Below, in pieces: positions 52,666 through 60,960 of a stretch of 64,000 bases of DNA; position 1 is the stretch's first letter, and each line of letters starts with the position of its first letter. The stretch lies in assembly GCA_046233135.1 (NCBI GenBank), contig JBJXHN010000007.1, positions 1 through 64,000 on the forward strand, written 5' to 3'. The notes beneath the pieces are model-generated. The model worked only from the letters and a program-made list of their open reading frames with translations. It did no database searches and was not told the DNA's origin. The translations under genes and the position numbers were made by a program. Source of the DNA: JBJXHN01 sp046233135. Lineage in GTDB: Bacteria > Pseudomonadota > Alphaproteobacteria > Rhodospirillales > Rhodospirillaceae.

Positions 52666-53723
52666 CAGATGGGCACCTCCATAGCTTGACGGCGCCACGG
52701 CGTACCGCGAACGCGGCTGCCGTCGCGCAGGGTCTGGCCATCCCGGGCCGGCCCGCCAAATCCGTCCCGCCGTTCGCTTCCATCGCGGCGCAGGGTCCGG
52801 TGGGCCTTCAGGTCCATGGTTTCGGAGGGTTCGAAGGGGCCATGCAGGGTCTGGCCGTCGCGGCGGGATGTGCCGTCCCGCATCACCGGGGCGCGCCGGT
52901 CCATGGTCATGGTGGGGCGCAGGTGGACGGGGGCCACGTCGTACAGGTGCCCGGAAGGCGGATCGTCCGGCCCGTCGGGAAACCGGCCCCGCAGGATCAA
53001 AGGCCCGGACCCTCCGCCGGCCACATAGGAGAGATGCCCGTTGTGATACCGCTTGCCGTCGCGCTGGGCATGGCCGTTCCGCACCAGAGGAAGGGCGCTC
53101 CCGCGCTGAATGCGGCCGTCCCTGACCCCTTTGCGTTCCAGACCGTCCGCCAGCAAGCGAAGCTGCGCCGGGGCCTCTTCCGCTGATCCCGGGTCGCCAA
53201 CCGCAACGTTGGCAACGAACCGGACGGAGTGAAGGCGGGAACGGAGGTTCTTGGTCACCTCCACCGCGTCACGGACGTCGGCGACGCTGGAGGCATCCAG
53301 GCCGCGCTTCACCCCGATATCCACCTTCACCCGGAACAAGGCCCAGCGGTCGGCCCCGTCGCGCATCAAGGATCCGTCACGGCGGAATTCGCCATTCCGC
53401 AGGGGAACCGGCATGCCCTCTTCGACCTCGGCGCCTGCGAAGCCGGCGGTTTCCAGGCCCCAGAGGACCGCGTCCGGCGATCCCATATGCCGATGCTTCT
53501 TCGGCGCCGAGGCGATGCGCTCCCGCTGCTGATCTTCGGTCAGGCCGGGCGCCCAGTCCGGGACGCGGCGGTGCCAGGCCAGCCAGGGCAGCAGGGGCGC
53601 CGGGCAGCGCCAGGGATCATGGATGATCCGGACGATGTCGACCGGGATATCTTCGATCAGCGCGCCCCAGCTGCCCAGGGCGCGCAGGAAGGCGTCCATG
53701 TTCTGCGGGATGACATCAACCAC
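52665..53723 (-). CDS. Tail protein I (baseplate) with RDG-rich extension
   Basis: 352 residues, about twice P2 gpI. The first 190 residues are gpI-like (PWRCPAPLLPWLAWHRRVPD, SAPKKHRHMGSPDAVLWGLE). The rest is dominated by RDG or RNG motifs (RNGEFRRDGSLMRDG, RRDGSERRDGFGG) with few hydrophobics. GTG start overlapping gpJ by eight bases. Confidence 0.87.
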   Translation of the reverse strand: MVDVIPQNMDAFLRALGSWGALIEDIPVDIVRIIHDPWRCPAPLLPWLAWHRRVPDWAPGLTEDQQRERIASAPKKHRHMGSPDAVLWGLETAGFAGAEVEEGMPVPLRNGEFRRDGSLMRDGADRWALFRVKVDIGVKRGLDASSVADVRDAVEVTKNLRSRLHSVRFVANVAVGDPGSAEEAPAQLRLLADGLERKGVRDGRIQRGSALPLVRNGHAQRDGKRYHNGHLSYVAGGGSGPLILRGRFPDGPDDPPSGHLYDVAPVHLRPTMTMDRRAPVMRDGTSRRDGQTLHGPFEPSETMDLKAHRTLRRDGSERRDGFGGPARDGQTLRDGSRVRGTPWRRQAMEVPI

Positions 53724-54567
53724 TGGAAACCTCCACCGTCACGGACACCGCCGTGCAATAGGGCGCCTGATGCGGTTCGGTGGCGATGTCCGCCAGCGGG
53801 TCTATCAGCGACACGCCCAGAACGCCGGGCTGATGAAGTGCGGCATAGAGCGCGGACAGGATCACGCCCCCTTGCAGGCAGTGGGCATCCGTCACGGCCT
53901 TCAGCGCCGAAGCTTCCGCCGCCTTCCCGACCACGTCGGGGTCGGGTCCCTGCGCCACCCGAAGCACCGCCGTCAGGGCATAGGGCACGATCTCGGCGGC
54001 GCGCACCGTCACCGTGTCGCACAGGGCGCGCACGTCGGACCGCGTCACCGCCGCCCGCACGGCCGAGAGGACATCTTCGGAAGGGCTGCCGTCGCCTTCC
54101 GCCCCCAGAACGGAGATTTCCACCTGCCCGGGCGCGGGGCTGATCACCTGCACATCCGCTACGTCCTCATGGGCGGAAGAGGCGTGATACAGGTAGGCGT
54201 CCCGGGTGCCCGCATTGGACAGGGCACCCCAGGCCAGTTGGGCGCGGCGGCGCAGGGCGTCGTCCGTCTCGCCGGGAAGCCTTGCCGTGCCCATCGCTGC
54301 GGCGATCCCTTCGAGGTCGGCTTTCTGCGCCGAAGCGAGCATCAGCCCGCGCACCCCGTCGTTCCATTCCTGCATCTTGACGAAGTAATGCTCGGCCATG
54401 GCCTGCATCAGGATCAGAACCGGTTCGCTCTCGACGTCGGAAGAGAACTCCGGCCATTTGCCCGTTACCAGACCCGTCAGGATCGCAAGGACGGTTTCGT
54501 AGTCCTGCGTTTCCAGGGCGTCCGGAGCGGGCAGGTCCGGTAGGCTGATTTTCGCGAACCGTTTCAC
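53716..54567 (-). CDS. Baseplate protein J (P2-like)
   Basis: 283 residues, GTG start. MKRFAKISLPDLPAPDALET, then EHYFVKMQEWNDGVRGLMLA and GSPSEDVLSAVRAAV show the gpJ/gp47 baseplate wedge fold. GTGA overlap with gpW and overlap with gpI. Confidence 0.94.
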   Translation of the reverse strand: MKRFAKISLPDLPAPDALETQDYETVLAILTGLVTGKWPEFSSDVESEPVLILMQAMAEHYFVKMQEWNDGVRGLMLASAQKADLEGIAAAMGTARLPGETDDALRRRAQLAWGALSNAGTRDAYLYHASSAHEDVADVQVISPAPGQVEISVLGAEGDGSPSEDVLSAVRAAVTRSDVRALCDTVTVRAAEIVPYALTAVLRVAQGPDPDVVGKAAEASALKAVTDAHCLQGGVILSALYAALHQPGVLGVSLIDPLADIATEPHQAPYCTAVSVTVEVSSG

Positions 54568-54908
54568 CGATTGGTTACCTCAATGCCGCTAAACGAGACG
54601 CTCCGGCCTTCGGGCAGGTAGAGGCCCCGCAGGAACAGGGTCACCTTGCCCGGCTCGACGGCTTCAAGCGCCACCGTCTCCAGCCGGAATTCCTTCTCCC
54701 ACTTCCGCAAGGCCTCGGCGGCTGCGGCGAAGACTTCCACCCGGAAGGTGTCGTTCACCGGGCTGTCGATCAGGGCCGGGATCCGGGATCCGAAGTCACG
54801 CCGTCTGACCCGCGTTCCAATGCGCGTCGTCAGAATGGTGACGATGGACTGGCGCAGGCGATCCACCCCCGCCACAGGCCGGCCGGTCCGGGCATCCATC
54901 CCCAGCAT
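54564..54908 (-). CDS. Baseplate assembly protein W (P2-like, gp25 family)
   Basis: 114 residues, the same size as P2 gpW. MLGMDARTGRPVAGVDRLRQ, then RVRRRDFGSRIPALID and the C-terminal strand VEVFAAAAEALRKWEKEF define GPW/gp25 proteins, which trigger sheath assembly. GAGG precedes ATG 54908. Confidence 0.94.
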   Translation of the reverse strand: MLGMDARTGRPVAGVDRLRQSIVTILTTRIGTRVRRRDFGSRIPALIDSPVNDTFRVEVFAAAAEALRKWEKEFRLETVALEAVEPGKVTLFLRGLYLPEGRSVSFSGIEVTNR

Positions 54909-54919
54909 GGGAGACCTCG

Positions 54920-55507
54920 TTAGTGGGTGTGGTGGTTGGTGTTGCCGCCGCCGTCGATCACCGCACCAGAGGCGCGCAGGGACCCGGCGATGGTGACGTT
55001 TCCGGTGATGGACACTCCGGAGCCGGAGACGGTCACCTTGACCCCGCCAACCCGCAGGTCGATCCGGTCCGGGCCGATCTCCACGTCCGCCTTGCCGCTC
55101 AGCACCCGGGCCTTCCCCTTGGCCTTGCGAAGGTCGAGAAGGTATTGGTGTGCTTCCCAATCGTATTCCCCGACGGTGCCGTCTTCGTAGGTGATGCGGG
55201 AGAGGGTGGGGCGGCCATCGCCGTTCGCGGGGAAGCGCTTCTGGTAGATGGCCCCCAGGACCACCCCCTGCGACAGATCCCCGTCCTTGGCCAGGACCAC
55301 GACCTGTTCGCCCAGCTCGGGCGGGCACCAGCTGACCGTCTTGGCGGCACGAAACGTCAGGAAGGGCAGCCAGCCGGTCAGGATAGAGCCGATCCGCACC
55401 CGCAGGCGCGGCCTGTCATAATCCGCGCTGGCGACGGTGCCGAAGTTGATCAGGCCGCTGATGCGCCGTTCGGTATCCCCGAGGTCCCGGTTAACCTGCC
55501 GTTCCAT
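54920..55507 (-). CDS. Baseplate spike protein gpV (P2-like)
   Basis: 195 residues from ATG 55507, which gives the short helix seen before the OB domain in P2; ATG 55534 would add nine residues. The OB fold (LRVRIGSILTGWLPFLT, ELGEQVVVLAKDGDLSQG) is followed by a beta-helix spike and the terminal NTNHHTH. In P2 gpV an HxH near the tip binds iron and sharpens the membrane-piercing spike; the same is likely here. Confidence 0.92.
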   Translation of the reverse strand: MERQVNRDLGDTERRISGLINFGTVASADYDRPRLRVRIGSILTGWLPFLTFRAAKTVSWCPPELGEQVVVLAKDGDLSQGVVLGAIYQKRFPANGDGRPTLSRITYEDGTVGEYDWEAHQYLLDLRKAKGKARVLSGKADVEIGPDRIDLRVGGVKVTVSGSGVSITGNVTIAGSLRASGAVIDGGGNTNHHTH

Positions 55508-56057
55508 CCGGGGGACCCATGTCTTCGGCGGCATCCCAGAATGGCCGGTAGTCGTCGCGGTGCGCGGGGCCGATCTTCGGTGCCCAGGATGCCAGGACCC
55601 GTTCGGGGACGGTCCCTTCGTCGTCGTCTTCTCCGGCCGTGTGATAGTCCACCGTCAACCGCATGTCGGCCGCGACGATGGGGTCTTCGCCGTCCTGTTC
55701 CGAAAGCAGGGTTTCGGTTCCCCAGGTCATGGCCTGCACCAGACCACCAAGGGTGAAATCGTTCTGGACGACGGACCGGACATCGGCTGCCAGATCGTCG
55801 GCCATGTCGTCCGCGTCCTCTCCGGCCGTCGCGACGATCACCGACAGTTCCAGGCGCCGGGTTTCGATATCGCCGTTCACCGGTTCCGTGGGACCATCGT
55901 GCTGCGAGAAGATCAGCACCAGCGGGCACCGCCGGGACGAGATCGGCCGGGTGCGCGACGGAAAGACGCTGCGGCCGGCTGCGGTCGGATGGGCGCCGTC
56001 CTCGCCGATCAGCAGGGCCGCGAGGGCGTGGCGGATTTCCTTCCTGGTGGTGGTCAT
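55491..56057 (-). CDS. Minor tail / tail-completion protein (unassigned)
   Basis: 188 residues: MTTTRKEIRHALAALLIGED, then FPSRTRPISSRRCPLVLIFS and TRRLELSVIVATAG. Size, position between connector and baseplate genes, and the beta-rich acidic sequence suggest a tail terminator or completion protein. I cannot name the family with confidence. Confidence 0.7.
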   Translation of the reverse strand: MTTTRKEIRHALAALLIGEDGAHPTAAGRSVFPSRTRPISSRRCPLVLIFSQHDGPTEPVNGDIETRRLELSVIVATAGEDADDMADDLAADVRSVVQNDFTLGGLVQAMTWGTETLLSEQDGEDPIVAADMRLTVDYHTAGEDDDEGTVPERVLASWAPKIGPAHRDDYRPFWDAAEDMGPPDGTAG

Positions 56058-56061
56058 GGTC

Positions 56062-56391
56062 TCACCTCCGATGCAGGGCGCAGCGCAGCCACCCTTCGCC
56101 GTTGTCGTCCACGTGGCCGATCACATAGGTGCCCTGGCCGGGGACAAGGACCGTGTCCTCTTCCTCCGGCTCCGCGCCTTCGGGCAGGTCCTCGCGGGCG
56201 ATCAGGATCCGGGTGGTGCGGCCGTACAGGGTGGCATCGCCGGCTTCCACGTCTTCCGTGGGCCGGCGGAAGTCCGCGCGGACCTGGAAGACCGGGGCGT
56301 CGGAAACCGGGGTTACCGTGACCACGGTTCCGGCGAAGGTGTCCTGGCAGGCCCGGTTGAGGTCCTGAAGGGCGGTCCCGATATCAGCCAT
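56062..56391 (-). CDS. Head-tail joining protein
   Basis: 109 residues: MADIGTALQDLNRACQDTF, then RTTRILIAREDLPEGAE and TYVIGHVDDNGEGWL. It fits the small connector proteins between capsid and tail genes in lambda-like heads. It overlaps the capsid gene by eight bases. Confidence 0.75.
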   Translation of the reverse strand: MADIGTALQDLNRACQDTFAGTVVTVTPVSDAPVFQVRADFRRPTEDVEAGDATLYGRTTRILIAREDLPEGAEPEEEDTVLVPGQGTYVIGHVDDNGEGWLRCALHRR

Positions 56392-57448
56392 CGTTCACCG
56401 GCCCGTCCGCGCCGATCCGCAGCCGCCGCAGCGCTTCCGGCCGCTTGCAGATGTGCAGGGGGTAGGAATAGATATCCAGCTCCATAGACATCTGCCGGCC
56501 GGACGGATCCGGGATGATCATGGGATAGACCTTCTTCCCCGGCATATTCACGGCGGTCATCATCTCGCCGGGGGACAGGGCGATTTCGAACATGCCGGGC
56601 AGCACGGGGAACAGACGGGCCTCGCCGCTCGGCACGCCGACCTTGCCGTCTTCGGTGCCCTGGTAGTTCACCCAGAGGATCCCGCCGAAGTCGAGGGTGT
56701 CGAACGCCAGATCATCGGTCCGCAGTTCCCGGGCATCCTGCTGGCGCAGGTAGGTGGAGCGCGTTTCCGCGTTGTCCGCCACGCCGTCGAAATAGGCGTC
56801 TCCGCACAGGGCGACGAAACGGAGCCTGGGGAGGGCGAGGCCGCCCAGGCTGCGCATGACATCGCGTTTCAGCTCCCGGCAGAAGATCCGGAACTTCCCT
56901 TCGCCGTCGGCGGAGCAGGTGGTGAAGTCGAAGCCCTTGTAGTCGGGGCGATTGACCTTCAGCGTGTCGAACCAATCAACGATGATCGATCCGTCCTTGT
57001 CGTAGACCACGCCGTCGATAGCGCCGAGTTTGTGGAACTCGCCGGTCAGGTCCAGGCGGGACAGCAGGCCGGTGGGGCCGGCCATGCGCTCGACGATGAC
57101 GTCCATCACCTGTTCCAGCTCGCTGACCGACCCATAGGCCCGGACCCCGGCGATTTCCGAGGACCGCACCGTGTCGGTTTCCGCGAGGCGGGGGGTGTCC
57201 ACATGGACCATCCGGCGGTTGGTGCCGCCGTCGGTGCGGGGCGCGGGAGAGCCCCGTTCGCTGGTCGGGATCACCGACAGCACGCCGTCCTTGATTTCCA
57301 CGGGCGCGGCTTCGGTCCGCAGCGGCTTGGGGGTCCACAATCCGGGGAAGGAGGACAGATAGGACGGCTTGAAGGGCATCCGTTCGACGGCCGTAATCAT
57401 GGCCATCAGCCCGAACGCCGGATTCTTGAAAATATCCAGGGTCGCCAC
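56384..57448 (-). CDS. Major capsid protein (lambda gpE family)
   Basis: 354 residues, GTG start behind GGAGGAAG. MATLDIFKNPAFGLMAMITA, KPSYLSSFPGLWTPKPL, RLRFVALCGDAYFDGVADN and KKVYPMIIPDPSGRQ belong to the Phage_cap_E family with the HK97 fold. It is adjacent to the decoration protein, as in lambda. Confidence 0.95.
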   Translation of the reverse strand: MATLDIFKNPAFGLMAMITAVERMPFKPSYLSSFPGLWTPKPLRTEAAPVEIKDGVLSVIPTSERGSPAPRTDGGTNRRMVHVDTPRLAETDTVRSSEIAGVRAYGSVSELEQVMDVIVERMAGPTGLLSRLDLTGEFHKLGAIDGVVYDKDGSIIVDWFDTLKVNRPDYKGFDFTTCSADGEGKFRIFCRELKRDVMRSLGGLALPRLRFVALCGDAYFDGVADNAETRSTYLRQQDARELRTDDLAFDTLDFGGILWVNYQGTEDGKVGVPSGEARLFPVLPGMFEIALSPGEMMTAVNMPGKKVYPMIIPDPSGRQMSMELDIYSYPLHICKRPEALRRLRIGADGPVNDG

Positions 57449-57460
57449 GGGGCTTCCTCC

Positions 57461-57823
57461 TTATCGAATCAGGGCATGCAGATGGTCGGCTTGCGCGACC
57501 ACCGCCGCCTTTTGGGCGTCGGTAATGCCCTCCGGCCAGATCAGGCGGCTGTCCGACAGCTCGCAAAGGCGGCGCACGAAGACGCCGGGCCGCTCCCGGT
57601 CGGTGGTGTCCACGGCCTTGAACAGCACGCCGTAGAATTCGTCCGTCCCGTCGTCCGCCGCCGGGTCCAGGGGAGCGGCCTGGCCGTCCCCGGTCCGCCG
57701 GCCCATCACGGTGCCGGCTTCGTACCGGCCGCCCTGGGCAATGGCGCAGGTGTCCCGGAACCGGGGGTTCACTTCCATGGTGAGGAAGCCGCCGGCCCGG
57801 GGCGGCTGTTCGAACACAACCAT
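57461..57823 (-). CDS. Head decoration protein (lambda gpD family)
   Basis: 120 residues: PPRAGGFLTMEVNPRFRD, GRYEAGTVMGRRTG and DEFYGVLFKAVDTTD. It trimerises on the expanded capsid in lambda. Placed between protease/scaffold and capsid genes, as expected. Confidence 0.9.
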   Translation of the reverse strand: MVVFEQPPRAGGFLTMEVNPRFRDTCAIAQGGRYEAGTVMGRRTGDGQAAPLDPAADDGTDEFYGVLFKAVDTTDRERPGVFVRRLCELSDSRLIWPEGITDAQKAAVVAQADHLHALIR

Positions 57824-57841
57824 TCTCGCGTTCCTTTCCGC

Positions 57842-58162
57842 TTAGGAGGTGCAGACGCGGGACACGCTGGCATCCCAGGCGGCCGTGATGGCCTGATCGG
57901 CGGTCGGCGCCTCGGGCGTGCCGGCTCCCACGTCCGGGTTCTCCGGCATCAACTGTCCCAGGCCGCCCGAGGCCCTGGGGGAGGCCGCCAGTGCCGCGAT
58001 GGCGGCTTCGGCCGACAGATCGGTGTTGAAGGTGAAATGCTTCGCCAAGTCCTGGCGGCCTTCGGCTTCGGGGGCGGACAGGATGGCCGATGCCCGCGCG
58101 TTGGCGGTCGCAACGGCCTGCTGGATCTCGGCCGCTGTGGGGGAGGAAGCGTTTTCCGACAT
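57842..58162 (-). CDS. Nested in-frame scaffolding protein (lambda Nu3-like)
   Basis: An internal ATG at 58162 (MSENASSPTAAEIQQAVATA) lies after an acidic linker and has GAGGA nine bases upstream. Read from here the C-terminus of the protease gene gives a 106-residue helical protein. In lambda the scaffold Nu3 is produced in the same way within gene C; the parallel is strong but expression is inferred. Confidence 0.65.
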   Translation of the reverse strand: MSENASSPTAAEIQQAVATANARASAILSAPEAEGRQDLAKHFTFNTDLSAEAAIAALAASPRASGGLGQLMPENPDVGAGTPEAPTADQAITAAWDASVSRVCTS

Positions 58163-59041
58163 GGCTGGGTCCTCGGGTTCGTGATCGGGGGCGGTTTCGG
58201 GTTCGGATGGGTCCCCGGTAAGCCCGAGGTCCGCGAGGAACGCCGGCAGGACATCCGCCGCCGGCATGACGGCATCCGCCAGTCCGGCCGCGACGGCATC
58301 GCCGGCGGTGAAGGTCTGGGCTTCGGTTTTCAGCACCTCGGCGATGGTGAGGCCCCGGCCTTCCGCCACGGTTTCGGCGAACAGTTGCCGGGTGGCTTCC
58401 AGCTCCGCCCGCATCTGGTCGGCGACGGCCTCGGGCAGGGGGGCGAAGGCGTTGCCGTCCACCTTGTGCTTGCCCGCATGCAGCAGGGTGACCTTGATGC
58501 CGCCCTGATCGAGCGCGGCGGACAGGTCCATGTGCATGCGCACCACGCCGACCGATCCCAGTCCGCCGGTCCGGGGAACCACAAGCCGGTCGGCCTGACT
58601 GGCCAGGGCATAGGCCGCCGAGTAGGCATGTTCATTCGCCACCGCCCACACCGGCTTGTGGACACGGGCGGCACGGAGCCGGTCGGCGACGTCAAAGCAA
58701 CTCGACACTTCCCCGCCCAGGCTGTTGACCACGGCCAGGATGCCTTTCACGTCCGGATCCCGGGCCGCGCGGTCCACCTGGAAGGCGACGGCCTCGTATC
58801 CCGTGACGCCGCCGTAGGGCGAAAGATACGGCCAGTCATGGGCGAGGAAGCCCTTGATCGGGATCACGGCAATCCCGCCGGCGGCCAGCGTGTAGGGCCG
58901 CTCTTCCCGGTCCATGGCGGTTGCCAGCAAGGGCGGGGCATTGGGGCCGAATTGGGCGGCAAGAAGCCGCTCCCGATCCTTCAGCAGGCCGGCCACCCGC
59001 CGTTCGCTTCCCGGATGAACCAGAAGGGTGTGCCAGGTCAT
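57842..59041 (-). CDS. S49-family capsid maturation protease (lambda gpC-like)
   Basis: 399 residues. The ClpP/SppA-like serine protease domain (about 45-260) has VIPIKGFLAHDW, NSLGGEVSSCFDVADRL and the catalytic-Ser segment NEHAYSAAYALAS, then TGGLGSVGVVRMH. The C-terminal 107 codons form a helical scaffold-like part that is also a nested gene. The stop is followed closely by the decoration gene; the start overlaps the portal stop. Confidence 0.93.
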   Translation of the reverse strand: MTWHTLLVHPGSERRVAGLLKDRERLLAAQFGPNAPPLLATAMDREERPYTLAAGGIAVIPIKGFLAHDWPYLSPYGGVTGYEAVAFQVDRAARDPDVKGILAVVNSLGGEVSSCFDVADRLRAARVHKPVWAVANEHAYSAAYALASQADRLVVPRTGGLGSVGVVRMHMDLSAALDQGGIKVTLLHAGKHKVDGNAFAPLPEAVADQMRAELEATRQLFAETVAEGRGLTIAEVLKTEAQTFTAGDAVAAGLADAVMPAADVLPAFLADLGLTGDPSEPETAPDHEPEDPAMSENASSPTAAEIQQAVATANARASAILSAPEAEGRQDLAKHFTFNTDLSAEAAIAALAASPRASGGLGQLMPENPDVGAGTPEAPTADQAITAAWDASVSRVCTS

Positions 59042-60735
59042 GCCGCCATCCTCTCCGTCGCCTTTTGCCGCAGCGCGGCCATGCGCTGTTCGTAGACCGT
59101 CAGACGGGCGCTTGCGGGGGCTGCCCCGTCAGCCGCGCCTTCGGCTGTGTCGTCGTCCGGATCGGCGGCAGGGGCCGCCCGGGCCGGCTGGTCGGCATCC
59201 ATGGGGTGAACGAGACCGAGTTCGGTGAAGCGCTCCCGTTCCGCCGCAAGCTGTTCGGCGTTGTCTTCCCAGTCGCGCCCCTGTTCGGCGGCTTCGGCCG
59301 CAAGCGAGCTCAGCCCCCATTTCATGCGGCTGTGCGAGGCGTCGATTTCCTTGGTGGGATCCACCCAGCCCCGGCCGGGGCCAAGGGTCCACTGGCAGCG
59401 CACCCATAGCGGATAGGCGTCCCAGAAGCCGGGGGCGCCCGGGGGCAGGGTCACTTCGCCGCAATCAATGGCGTCTTCCAGCCAGAGCGCGAACAGCGGC
59501 GTGGCGACGCCTTGGGCGAAGTGCTCCCGCCGGGCGGTGAGGAACTTCCAGCTTTCCAGCAGGGCGGCGCGGGCCGAACTGTAGTTCGTCTTGCTCCAGT
59601 CCTGGGCAAGCTGTTCGTAGGACATCCCGGTGGCGGCTGCGATGTTGCGCAGCACCGCGCCCTCGAATTCCGCGTATTGGGCATGGGGGCGGGAGGTGTC
59701 GGCGAAGTTGATTTCGTCGCCGGGGAACAGGATGGGCAGCCGCACCCCGTCCATCAGCGCCGGATTGCGGTCGTGGAACTGGTTCCGCACCGTGCCGAAG
59801 GCGCTAAGGGAGGATTCCAGATTGTTGGAGTTGCCGGCCAGGGCCTGAATGACCACGCCGGGGTCCATGGACGATTTCACCCAGGCCGACAGCACGGCGT
59901 TCAACACCGCCGCCTGCATCTCGGTGCGGGCATACCGCCCCTGCATCACGAACTGTTCGACCACCGGGGCCAGCAGCGACTTGCCCCGGGTCTGTTCGCC
60001 CTCTTCCTGTTCGAAGAAGTGCAGGCAGCGCAGGCGGCCCCAGGCGGTCTTGCGGGGGACCCGGACCCACTGGCAGCCGTCCAGGGCGTCGGCGTAGACG
60101 TCGCCCGGGTGGCTCTTGCGGATGTGGAAGGCGAGGGGGCGGCCGAAGCCGTCCTGTTCGATGCCGCCCCGCAGCCGCTTGCCTTCCACCTTGCCCGACG
60201 GGGTGGACAGGCGTTCGGGAGAGATCACCTGAAGCGCGGTGCGATAGGGGGTGTCGGGCCGGCGGATCCAATGGGGCAGCGCGAGGCATTCCCCATCGGC
60301 CAGACGATGACGGAACAGGATGCCCAGCAGGCCGACCAGGGAATTGCGCTCGCTGGCGTCGCAGTAGTGGCGCGGGTCCATGGCCCAGGCCCTGAACTTC
60401 CGTTCCACCGTCCGGACCCAGGCCCGCAGCGGCGCCGGGTCCAGGCCCATCAACTCAAGATCCGGCATCCAGTTCAGGCGGAAGGACGCGCCGATGGCCT
60501 GATCCACAAGCCGCTGGAGGAGCCCGGAGGCCCAGCCGTTGTTGCGCGCGATGTCCTGGACCCGCGCCGCGATGGTGTCCCGGTAGGGCAGCCAGGCGGA
60601 ATCCGCTGAGAATAACCCGGGGTTATAGTTGGCGAGTTCCTGACTGAAGCGGTCCGCCGCGCGATAGGGCACGCCGGACCCGGGCCGCAGGGGGGTGAAC
60701 CCATCGGCTGAAACCAACGGCGGACGAGATGCCAT
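59038..60735 (-). CDS. Portal protein (lambda gpB family)
   Basis: 565 residues. NYNPGLFSADSAWLPYRDTI, ARNNGWASGLLQRLVDQAIG, HFFEQEEGEQTRGKSLLAPV and TGMSYEQLAQDWSKTNYSSA are characteristic of lambda-family portals. It overlaps the protease gene by four bases and sits between gpW and the protease, as in lambda. Confidence 0.95.
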   Translation of the reverse strand: MASRPPLVSADGFTPLRPGSGVPYRAADRFSQELANYNPGLFSADSAWLPYRDTIAARVQDIARNNGWASGLLQRLVDQAIGASFRLNWMPDLELMGLDPAPLRAWVRTVERKFRAWAMDPRHYCDASERNSLVGLLGILFRHRLADGECLALPHWIRRPDTPYRTALQVISPERLSTPSGKVEGKRLRGGIEQDGFGRPLAFHIRKSHPGDVYADALDGCQWVRVPRKTAWGRLRCLHFFEQEEGEQTRGKSLLAPVVEQFVMQGRYARTEMQAAVLNAVLSAWVKSSMDPGVVIQALAGNSNNLESSLSAFGTVRNQFHDRNPALMDGVRLPILFPGDEINFADTSRPHAQYAEFEGAVLRNIAAATGMSYEQLAQDWSKTNYSSARAALLESWKFLTARREHFAQGVATPLFALWLEDAIDCGEVTLPPGAPGFWDAYPLWVRCQWTLGPGRGWVDPTKEIDASHSRMKWGLSSLAAEAAEQGRDWEDNAEQLAAERERFTELGLVHPMDADQPARAAPAADPDDDTAEGAADGAAPASARLTVYEQRMAALRQKATERMAA

Positions 60736-60746
60736 GGGGAAGAGCC

Positions 60747-60956
60747 TCAGAAAAACGGACGGATCGGCCCGGGGGACAGGCCAAGTTCCAGCTTCAGCCC
60801 GGCGATGTAGGCGCGCAGGTCCGGAACATTGGCCAGAGTGTAGGTGACCGACCGGCCGTCGCTGGTGATCGACTTCACGGACTGCCCGGTCATGACCTTG
60901 TGCAAGGTGGCCTCGGCATCGGACAGGCGCTGGCGAAGGGTGACCTGGTCGGTCAT
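60747..60956 (-). CDS. Head-tail connector gpW (lambda-like)
   Basis: 69 residues against 68 in lambda gpW: MTDQVTLRQRLSDAEATLHK, then SITSDGRSVTYTLANVPDLR, matching the small alpha+beta gpW fold that joins the head after DNA packaging. Confidence 0.9.
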   Translation of the reverse strand: MTDQVTLRQRLSDAEATLHKVMTGQSVKSITSDGRSVTYTLANVPDLRAYIAGLKLELGLSPGPIRPFF

Positions 60957-60960
60957 GGCG

